In this document: positions 6,721-11,724 of the stretch, piece by piece | Numbering within the stretch: position 1 is the stretch's first letter | Layout: the number at the start of each line of letters is the position of its first letter | Assembly (NCBI GenBank): GCA_900316925.1 | Contig: ONEU01000120.1 | Span: 1-11,724, forward strand | DNA length: 11,724 bases | Direction of reading: 5' to 3' | Source of the DNA: an uncultured Eubacteriales bacterium | GTDB lineage: Bacteria; Bacillota; Clostridia; Oscillospirales; Acutalibacteraceae | The notes under the pieces: generated by a model | Told to the model about the DNA's origin: nothing | Seen by the model: only the letters and a program-made list of their open reading frames with translations | The model's database searches: none | Made by a program: the position numbers and the translations under genes

Positions 6721-6742
6721 AGTTTCAGAAAAATCTGAAACT
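6721..6742. promoter_or_regulatory. Operator-like palindrome B (perfect)
   Basis: AGTTTCAGA-AAAA-TCTGAAACT, perfect 9-bp arms around 4 bp, total 22 bp, the size expected for a dimeric regulator site. It is 8 nt from the -10 at 6707-6712 and would cover about -21 to -42 of the minus-strand promoter. The divergent WYL regulator is the natural candidate to bind it; binding is inferred. Confidence 0.7.
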
Positions 6743-6839
6743 TTCCAAAACCAGAGTTATTTTGTTTTCATCTGCCGCCGTGCTTTCAGATATGTACGTT
6801 TTTTTGCCCTTTCCGGAGGCGGAACCATGTCCGAAGCAA

Positions 6840-6868
6840 TTGACAGTCCGCTGACCCTGTGATAGAAT
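6840..6868 (+). promoter_or_regulatory. Promoter of the WYL regulator
   Basis: TTGACA (6840-6845), 17-nt spacer, TAGAAT (6863-6868): a near-consensus sigma-A promoter. Transcription would begin around 6875, about 22 nt before the start codon. A half-palindrome AAATCTGAAA (6875-6884) straddles the start site and matches ten bases of palindrome B, suggesting autoregulation. Confidence 0.85.
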
Positions 6869-6884
6869 GTTCTCAAATCTGAAA

Positions 6885-6890
6885 GGGAGG
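6885..6890 (+). promoter_or_regulatory. Ribosome binding site deciding the WYL start
   Basis: GGGAGG is only 1 nt from an ATG at 6892 but 7 nt from the ATG at 6898, so the second ATG is the likely start. Confidence 0.75.
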
Positions 6891-6897
6891 GATGTTC

Positions 6898-8178
6898 ATG
6901 GAGACCGAAGAGAAAAAGAAGCGGGTATCGGTTCCGAGAGAGGTACAAAAGGAAAAAAGGAGCAAAGCAGACGGCATCACGAAAAAGACACCCGGCGAGC
7001 GGAAAAAGATAATTATCGAAAAAACCGGAAAGCCTTCAAAAAAAGCGCCTCGTTCCCCCACTGAGTGGAAGAGAGGGGTCATGCAGTCCAAATTGCTGAA
7101 CAAGCTCAGAGAAGCGACCCTTCCGGGAGGGGAATGTCATAAGTCCGGCATCACCTGCACCAAACTGTCGAAATGCCTGCAAAATGATCTTGCCAAAGGG
7201 TCTGTTCCCGTGGGCAGCTCCTCTGACAAGAAGAATTACTCATTCTCTTCCGATACGGTGAAAAGTAACCTGAGCTTTCTGGAAGAATTTGGAAAAAACA
7301 CGCAATTGTTTTCCATCCAATGCAAGGAAGAACAAACGGACAAACCTTATACGCAGTACCACTATGTATATTCCCCGGTCATTCCGGCGGATGTCGTGCG
7401 GCTGATGTTTGAAGCCTATGCCCGTGTGGAAGGCGTCTCAAAAGAAAGCCGTTTCCAATTCGCCCATCATATCCGGGCGCTCTATTCCGAACAAGTCAGG
7501 AAAAACCTGTATTATGAAAAGGGGTTTCCCGATCAGGTTCCTCCGGACAGCAATGACGAGAATGAGCCGTTCAAAAAAATCCTTTCCAAGCTTTATCGTG
7601 CCATTGACGAGCAATTGACCGTGAGCATTGTCTGCGGCGATTACAACACTGACAAGAAACTCGTGGGCAGAATCAATCAGAAAGGAATGCCTGTCACGGT
7701 GAACGTCTTTCCCCTGCGGGTGGTGGTCTACCGGGGACGGTGCTATCTGATCTGCCGTCCTTTGGAGGAGAACAAGCTCTCTTTCCTGCGGGTTGACAGA
7801 ATTTGTCGTCTCGGCATCAACCCCCGGAAGAAGTCTTCCACCACAAATGACAATAACCTGCTGAACGAAAGCACCCGTTCGCACTATTCGCAGAGACTGT
7901 TCATGTCCGAGGGAGAGCTCCATCCCATCACTCTCCAGACGGACGTCAGCCATATCAATGAAGTAATCGACTGGTTCGGCAGGGATCTGACGTTCTACCC
8001 CGTGGGCAATAACACCGTCAGCGTGACCGTCGTTGCCACAGAAGAGGCAATGATCCGTTGGGCGCTGATGTACGGGGATTTTATCACGGTCACCTCACCC
8101 GGCGAAATCGTGACAGCCATCCGTCAGCGTCTGCAGTCCATTGCCGGCAAATATCCCGCCCCAACCGCTGAGCTATGA
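6898..8178 (+). CDS. WYL-domain transcriptional regulator
   Basis: 426 residues from ATG 6898. Residues 1-60 are very rich in Lys/Arg and probably disordered, an unusual leader that may add non-specific DNA contact. About 62-140 could hold the DNA-binding part (KLLNKLREATLPGG, then TKLSKCLQNDLA); a winged-helix fold is expected for the family but I cannot see a clear helix-turn-helix. A WYL domain at about 265-306 reads FPLRVVVYRGRCYLICRP then LSFLRVDRI; the first residue of the W-Y-L motif is Cys282, with Y283 and L284 kept. A WCX-like C-terminal module follows (345-418: HPITLQTDVSHINEVIDWF, then ALMYGDFITVTSPGEI and a final helix). WYL domains sense ligands, often nucleic acids or nucleotides, and control DNA-damage and defence genes. 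It is divergent from the acidic/AAA operon and probably binds the palindromes between them. Confidence 0.85.
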   Translation: METEEKKKRVSVPREVQKEKRSKADGITKKTPGERKKIIIEKTGKPSKKAPRSPTEWKRGVMQSKLLNKLREATLPGGECHKSGITCTKLSKCLQNDLAKGSVPVGSSSDKKNYSFSSDTVKSNLSFLEEFGKNTQLFSIQCKEEQTDKPYTQYHYVYSPVIPADVVRLMFEAYARVEGVSKESRFQFAHHIRALYSEQVRKNLYYEKGFPDQVPPDSNDENEPFKKILSKLYRAIDEQLTVSIVCGDYNTDKKLVGRINQKGMPVTVNVFPLRVVVYRGRCYLICRPLEENKLSFLRVDRICRLGINPRKKSSTTNDNNLLNESTRSHYSQRLFMSEGELHPITLQTDVSHINEVIDWFGRDLTFYPVGNNTVSVTVVATEEAMIRWALMYGDFITVTSPGEIVTAIRQRLQSIAGKYPAPTAEL

Positions 8179-8189
8179 AAACCATGCAC

Positions 8190-8214
8190 CAAAAAAGGAC
8201 TGCCGAAGCAGTCC
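8190..8214 (-). terminator. Intrinsic terminator of the GNAT transcript
   Basis: GGACTGC-TTCG-GCAGTCC on the minus strand, a perfect 7-bp stem with a UUCG tetraloop, followed by TTTTTT (plus A-run 8191-8196). It lies about 60 bp after the GNAT stop, just past the terminator of the opposing gene. Confidence 0.85.
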
Positions 8215-8228
8215 CTGATAAACTGACC

Positions 8229-8269
8229 CGCCGCCGGACAGAAATCTGCTGCCGGACGGCGTTTTTTTT
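8229..8269 (+). terminator. Intrinsic terminator of the WYL regulator
   Basis: CGCCGCCGGACAG pairs with CTGCCGGACGGCG with a small internal irregularity, then eight T residues (8262-8269). It is 50 bp after the regulator's stop and keeps its transcript from running into the converging GNAT gene. Confidence 0.85.
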
Positions 8270-8276
8270 GGCAGAT

Positions 8277-8819
8277 TTATGGAAGTTCCTCTGCTGCGGT
8301 ACGGTGCTCACCGATGAGCTTCTCCATCCAGATCATGTGGTACCAACGGCCGAATTTGGTACCGCAGTGATGAAACGTCCCGGCCAGCCGGAACCCCATG
8401 TGGGCATGAAAATCGGCGCTGTTGCCGGTGAGATACTCATCCTCTTCTTCGGGAAGTCCGATGCAGGCATAGAGATTCAGAAAGCCCCGTGCCCGCAGCT
8501 CTGCTTCCAGCGCTTCATACAGGCGTCTGCCGATCCCGCAGCCGGTCTGCGTGCGGTCAAGATAGATCGTCAGCTCACAGGAATACCGGTAGGCTTCCCT
8601 GCCGACAAAGGGACCGGCATAGGTGTAGCCCACCACCCGTCCGTCCTGCTCCGCCACAAGGTACGGATACCGCGCCATCGTTTTCCGCATCCGCGCTTCA
8701 AATTCCTCCGGCGTGGGAGTGGTGCACTCAAATGAAACAGCGGTGTACCTGACGTAATAATCATAGATTTCCAACAGACGCGGGGCATCCGACATTCTTG
8801 CTTCTCTGATAATGAGCAA
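8277..8819 (-). CDS. GNAT N-acetyltransferase (phosphinothricin acetyltransferase-like)
   Basis: 180 residues. The sequence follows the Pat/YncA-like branch of the GNAT superfamily: REARMSDAPRLLEIYDYYV at 5-23, TAVSFE at 26-31, YPYLVAEQDGRVVGYTYAGP at 51-70, the acetyl-CoA-binding loop QTGCGIGRRLYE at 91-102, an Asn-Ser near 133, and HMGFRLAGTFHHCGTKFGRW near 140-159. These enzymes acetylate free amino groups of small molecules such as phosphinothricin, methionine sulfoximine or amino acids; the substrate here cannot be named. The start is a TTG at 8819, with GAGGTG about 5 nt upstream; no ATG sits before the conserved N-terminus. It begins 32 bp after the PC4-like gene, with no terminator between, so the two are probably co-transcribed. 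Confidence 0.85.
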   Translation of the reverse strand: MLIIREARMSDAPRLLEIYDYYVRYTAVSFECTTPTPEEFEARMRKTMARYPYLVAEQDGRVVGYTYAGPFVGREAYRYSCELTIYLDRTQTGCGIGRRLYEALEAELRARGFLNLYACIGLPEEEDEYLTGNSADFHAHMGFRLAGTFHHCGTKFGRWYHMIWMEKLIGEHRTAAEELP

Positions 8820-8851
8820 ACAATCACCTCATTTCTCCCACATTTGCCGTG

Positions 8852-9073
8852 TCAGTTTCCATACGATTCCAACAGCTTCAGCAGTTCCCGGCACTCCTGC
8901 TCCTGGAGCGAAATGCCCTTGCCCATTTTCTGGTGGTCGGGAGACCAGTCCCGGATGTCCACCTTCGGTGCTGCGCCGTTCCAGGAAACCAGATTGACCT
9001 CCCGTTTCCATCCGCTTTTGTTCTCGGATAAGACACCGATGTGCTGTGTGATCTCAAACCTAAATTCTGCCAT
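8852..9073 (-). CDS. ydbC: YdbC/PC4-family single-stranded DNA-binding-like protein
   Basis: 73 residues, the full length of this family. The signature LVSWNGAAPKVDIRDW at 28-43, followed by SPDHQKMGKGISL at 44-56, is characteristic of the bacterial YdbC group related to the eukaryotic PC4 coactivator, whose fold binds single-stranded DNA as a dimer. The physiological role in bacteria is not well settled; transcription or DNA-repair functions are discussed. AAGGAGG is 7 nt before the ATG. It is upstream of, and likely co-transcribed with, the GNAT gene. I could not identify a clear promoter in the 68 bp before it, so some transcription may come from the lipoprotein gene. Confidence 0.88.
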   Translation of the reverse strand: MAEFRFEITQHIGVLSENKSGWKREVNLVSWNGAAPKVDIRDWSPDHQKMGKGISLQEQECRELLKLLESYGN

Positions 9074-9141
9074 GATAATTCCTCCTTTTTACAATGACTG
9101 ACCGGGCACGTTAAAGTGAATGGTCCCCGTCCCTTCTTCTA

Positions 9142-10029
9142 TCACCGCGTTACCTGCGATACCCTGTTTTCCGTAGATTCCGGCGGGAACACCTCGTAAT
9201 AGTTGGTATACAATCCGCCTGTCCCGTCATCCGACTTTTTGACATAGAAATCGGCAATGACAAACTCCCTGCCGTCCGCTTCAAAATAATAGTACGTCAC
9301 CGGACTGCTGCTGCCGGTAATGTGTTCCGTATCCCACATCGGGTTATTCACCTCGGAAAGCGGCACTCCTGTCTCCCCGAAGGTCAGGTGTTCCGTGCGA
9401 AGGTATCCGGCTCCCCGGTGCAGGTTCCTCGCCTTTTCCTGATAGAACGCCAGATCTACCTCTTCCTTCGACTGCCAGCCGCCGCCGTGAATCTCACATT
9501 GTCCCAAAAACTCCTTCCGGCTGTCGTATGCTTCCACGCAGTCGCTTTCATACACACGGTTCCTCTCGTATTCCCGCAAAACTGACGCGATCTGAACGGC
9601 TGCCTGTTCCGCCAGGTCTGCATACCCCTCCTGAAACCGCAGGATCACCGGGCTGTGATCGTCTGCACCGGTTTCAACCGCAGCGTGATACTTCCCCGCA
9701 ATGGTTTCCAGACGATCATCCTGTTCCAGAATATAGCGGGTCAGACTCGACTGGAAGCTGTCATAGGTGCTCTCGCTCTCCCAGAACTTGGTGCCGTCCA
9801 TCCCTACATCCGTGACCTTACTGGTCACGGTATACTCGAATCCGTACTGACTGTCCCGCATCCGACAGATAAGCTCCCTCTCTCCGCTGTGATCAATGGC
9901 GGCAAGGGTACACTCCCCATACCGCTGCTGTGCATAAAGCAGCAGTTCCTCTTCCGTCCTGACTCTGGTACTGCATCCGCCGATCAACAGCACCGTCAGC
10001 AGGAGCAGCCATATCCGTCTGAGCTTCAT
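9142..10029 (-). CDS. Lipoprotein of unknown function
   Basis: 295 residues. The N-terminus MKLRRIWLLLLTVLLIGGCS is a lipoprotein signal: basic start, hydrophobic core and lipobox IGGC with the lipidated Cys at 19. After processing the protein would be anchored on the outer face of the cytoplasmic membrane. The mature part is hydrophilic and acidic, with aromatic-rich stretches near the end (VTYYYFEADGREFVIADFYV at about 242-261). I recognise no catalytic motif or named domain; it could be a substrate-binding or stress-related surface protein. GGAGGTG lies about 10 nt before the chosen ATG; an ATG 8 nt earlier is in another frame and has only a 63-codon ORF. It has its own strong promoter at 10097-10124. 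Confidence 0.75.
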   Translation of the reverse strand: MKLRRIWLLLLTVLLIGGCSTRVRTEEELLLYAQQRYGECTLAAIDHSGERELICRMRDSQYGFEYTVTSKVTDVGMDGTKFWESESTYDSFQSSLTRYILEQDDRLETIAGKYHAAVETGADDHSPVILRFQEGYADLAEQAAVQIASVLREYERNRVYESDCVEAYDSRKEFLGQCEIHGGGWQSKEEVDLAFYQEKARNLHRGAGYLRTEHLTFGETGVPLSEVNNPMWDTEHITGSSSPVTYYYFEADGREFVIADFYVKKSDDGTGGLYTNYYEVFPPESTENRVSQVTR

Positions 10030-10096
10030 CTTTCATCACACCTCCTGTTCCGTGGGTTGATGTCCGATTGCATCTACTATACATTATATATTACTG

Positions 10097-10124
10097 ATTA
10101 TACCATACCGAGGGTGATTGTCAA
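10097..10124 (-). promoter_or_regulatory. Promoter of the lipoprotein gene
   Basis: TTGACA (plus 10119-10124) and TATAAT (plus 10097-10102), both perfect, 16 nt apart, with TGG before the -10 as an added extended element. The start would fall about 60 nt upstream of the ATG. Confidence 0.85.
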
Positions 10125-10174
10125 TCCTGAACAAATACGATACACGGAAACCAGTTCTGACCTGCCAGCTACCA

Positions 10175-10209
10175 GGGAAACCCTTTTTCCGGCGAAAAAA
10201 GGGTTTCCC
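10175..10209 (-). repeat. Long perfect hairpin between response regulator and lipoprotein
   Basis: Arms of 14 bp, GGGAAACCCTTTTT and AAAAAGGGTTTCCC, around 7 nt, starting about 73 bp after the response-regulator stop. It probably ends or protects that transcript, but there is no U-tract beyond the stem on either strand, so it is not a standard terminator. Confidence 0.6.
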
Positions 10210-10282
10210 CGGATCCCTTTCCAAAATTCGCTGCGGAATATGACTTGCAGCAGGGATTTCTCAAGATGGATTTCCGTGAATA

Positions 10283-11092
10283 CTATAGACGGTGCAGTGC
10301 CTCCTGCTTCAGACTGCGGAGCTGACGGGCGGAATCTGTTCCCTCAGCCCACGAATATTCCTGAAGATACTCTCCGTGAAAACGCTCCAATGCCGATGTA
10401 CTGCCGTTGAGTACATGATAGAGGTCACAGTCAATCCGGCTCTTGTTGACCTGCAGGCTGCGGTTCTGCTTGATGATGACATCCGGATAGCCCGCATCCG
10501 ACAAATCCTGCTGCAGGAACGCTACATACTTGGAAATATTCTTCGAGGTCTGCTGATCCAGACCGTCCTGTTCCCAGACATCCCTTGCGATATCCGTGCT
10601 GGTCACCGGATAGCCGCACTGGTCGATCAGATAGGCAAAGATTTCCTTCGATTTATTCCGTGAGAAGGTGAGCAGTTCCCGGTGCTCCCGGTAGACAACG
10701 AAGCTGCCGAAGGTATATACACGCAGCAGACCTGTCACCGGATACCGCAGCCCTTTCAGTTCCTGTAGAATATCCTGCTCGTTGAAGGGCTTCTTCACAA
10801 AACCGCTCGGACGTACCTGAAACAGCTCAGCCGCATCCTGCCTGCCCGCCGTCATAAAGATCACATTGCACAGCGGTGCTTCCTCTTGCAGCCTGACGGC
10901 AAGCCTGATCCCGGCACCGTCCCCCATCTGCGGTTCGATAAAGGCAATGCGGTACTCCTCCCGCTGCGGCAGTGCTTCAAACGCTTCCTCGGAACAGGCT
11001 GTGGTACACTCCCCCTGCGGCAGTGCGGCAGCAAGGTACAAGACAAGCCGGCGAAGTACGGTACGGTCATCGTCAAGTAACAGTATTTTCAT
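10283..11092 (-). CDS. Response-regulator-like protein with SARP-type C-terminus, phospho-acceptor replaced
   Basis: 269 residues. Residues 1-115 are a receiver-type domain: acidic triad DDD at 7-9, FMTAGRQ at 79-85 with the conserved Thr81, and VKKPF at 99-103 with Lys101. The position that normally carries the phosphorylated Asp reads IAFIEPQMGDGAGIRLA, so it is Glu53. Residues 120-269 are a winged-helix/SARP-like output domain (LRVYTFGSFVVYREHRELL, NKSKEIFAYLIDQCGYPVTS, then VIIKQNRSLQVN, GEYLQEYSWAE) seen in many clostridial regulators. It probably binds DNA in the cytoplasm without needing, or accepting, phosphorylation. GAGGTG sits about 5 nt before the ATG. No histidine kinase lies in the window. 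Target genes are unknown; the neighbouring lipoprotein has a separate promoter. Confidence 0.83.
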   Translation of the reverse strand: MKILLLDDDRTVLRRLVLYLAAALPQGECTTACSEEAFEALPQREEYRIAFIEPQMGDGAGIRLAVRLQEEAPLCNVIFMTAGRQDAAELFQVRPSGFVKKPFNEQDILQELKGLRYPVTGLLRVYTFGSFVVYREHRELLTFSRNKSKEIFAYLIDQCGYPVTSTDIARDVWEQDGLDQQTSKNISKYVAFLQQDLSDAGYPDVIIKQNRSLQVNKSRIDCDLYHVLNGSTSALERFHGEYLQEYSWAEGTDSARQLRSLKQEALHRL

Positions 11093-11191
11093 AAAAACAC
11101 CTCAATTCTGAAAAGAAGAATACGCCAAACCAGGTGTTTTCTCCGCGGAGAAGTACGGAGAACCAGGGAGAATTCGATCCTCTATAATTAT

Positions 11192-11219
11192 ATTATATAT
11201 CGTATTATTATAAAGTCAA
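11192..11219 (-). promoter_or_regulatory. Promoter of the response regulator
   Basis: TTGACT (plus 11214-11219), 16-nt spacer, TATAAT (plus 11192-11197) in a strongly A/T-rich stretch. The leader is about 95 nt and includes a CTCCGCGGAG palindrome (11142-11151). Confidence 0.75.
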
Positions 11220-11724
11220 TATCGTACAAAGAGAAAATCGGTCTGTTCCGATGGAATCCGGTACGGTACCATGCGTGATGACAAGGTGTCACGCTCAGTC
11301 TGTCTGATGACAGCATGAACTCACCAAGCTTTCCCCAAAAAGCTTGCTCGTCTTGGGCGATGCTCTTGCGGGGGTTCGGGGCACGCCCCTGACGAAAATA
11401 TCTGCGGAAACAGCAGCTCTTCCGGCTGTCGTTCTCCAAAACCCACCTCCGAAAAAGGCTTTCCATGTCATACCATCCGGTCCGGCATAGCGGCACTCAT
11501 CAACACCCGAAGTGTACAGGTTTCTTCCTGTCCTTCGGGTGTTTTTCATGTTGACGTCTCTTTTGGAGATCCGTTTTTTCCAGCTGTCTCCCCGATATCC
11601 ATTTTCTGCCAGAATTGGATTACATCCTGTACAAAATATTTCCTAATAATAGAGACGTTTTCGGTGATTTAATACTTCTGTAGAAAAATAAATAAAAAAA
11701 TATTAAAATAATGAAAATTTTATA
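11220..11724. other. Gene-free stretch with hairpins and an A/T-rich end
   Basis: About 500 bp in which I see no convincing gene. Two open frames on the minus strand (11188-11496 and 11295-11549) lack ribosome sites and show biased, low-information composition. Hairpins include AAGCTTT/AAAGCTT (11326-11345) and GGGGC/GCCCC (11378-11389), and a terminator closes the structured part at 11502-11546. From about 11620 the DNA becomes very A/T-rich, as expected for a promoter region of a gene outside the window. Confidence 0.5.
11502..11546 (+). terminator. Intrinsic terminator facing right, gene of origin unknown
   Basis: AACACCCGAAG (11502-11512) pairs perfectly with CTTCGGGTGTT (11533-11543), followed by more T residues. 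Inside is a second hairpin, ACAGG/CCTGT (11516-11531). It is oriented to stop plus-strand transcription, yet no plus-strand gene is visible before it. Confidence 0.75.

Larger units (their letters stand above)
6412..6897. other. Divergent control region with duplicated promoter/operator unit
   Basis: 486 bp between the acidic-protein start and the WYL regulator start. Bases 6544-6613 and 6672-6742 are related direct copies, about 70 bp long and 128-129 bp apart, sharing TCTCACCC, TGAGTT, ATTATC and the palindrome with its following ACTTT. Each carries a minus-facing promoter and an operator-like palindrome. Bases 6412-6540 form a leader of about 150 nt for the operon if transcription starts at the nearer promoter. 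The plus-facing promoter of the regulator is at 6840-6868. Confidence 0.7.

Noticed and set aside
11188..11549. Two minus-strand open frames near the right edge
   Set aside because: No ribosome site, overlapping in two frames, no recognisable domain; the start of one lies within the terminator stem.

Overview
The window looks like chromosomal DNA from a low-GC-lineage Firmicute, probably a gut clostridium of the Ruminococcus/Oscillospiraceae type. This is inferred from AGGAGG-type ribosome sites, TTGACA/TATAAT promoters, intrinsic terminators with U-tracts, a CCA-encoding tRNA-Ala gene, a secreted Cna-B-type surface protein, a YdbC/PC4 protein and a receiver-SARP-like regulator whose C-terminus is typical of such clostridia. 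No phage structural gene, transposase, integrase or CRISPR array is visible.

Layout. Bases 1-2298 (minus): a secreted Cna-B-like surface protein, broken by a frameshift at a six-G tract and running off the left edge. 2299-2833: AT-rich upstream region with TGTAA-type inverted repeats. 2834-3827 (minus): a prohibitin-like SPFH membrane protein with its terminator. 3967-4130 (minus): tRNA-Ala(GGC) with its own promoter and terminator. 4133-6411 (minus): a probable three-gene operon made of an unrecognised protein with an extreme Asp/Glu/Tyr tail, a AAA ATPase and a 28-residue microprotein, ending in a hairpin. 6412-6897: a 486-bp divergent control region with two copies of a promoter/palindrome unit. 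6898-8178 (plus): a WYL-domain transcription regulator. 8190-8269: back-to-back terminators. 8277-9073 (minus): a PC4/YdbC single-stranded-DNA-binding-like protein and a GNAT acetyltransferase, probably co-transcribed. 9142-10029 (minus): a lipoprotein of unknown role. 10283-11092 (minus): a response regulator with Glu in place of the phospho-accepting Asp. 11093-11724: its promoter, then about 500 bp without a convincing gene but with hairpins and one good plus-strand terminator.

The most interesting unit is 4133-8178. A WYL regulator is divergent from an acidic-tail protein, a AAA ATPase and a microprotein. In the space between, two copies of the palindrome AGTTTCAGA-N4-TCTGAAACT (one perfect, one degenerate) each sit exactly 8 nt upstream of an extended -10 element (TGN-GATAAT) facing the operon, and a half-site lies at the regulator's own transcription start. 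This arrangement suggests a dedicated switch controlling an ATP-driven remodelling module. WYL regulators commonly control DNA-damage and anti-phage systems, so a stress or defence role is a reasonable hypothesis, but nothing in the sequence proves it.
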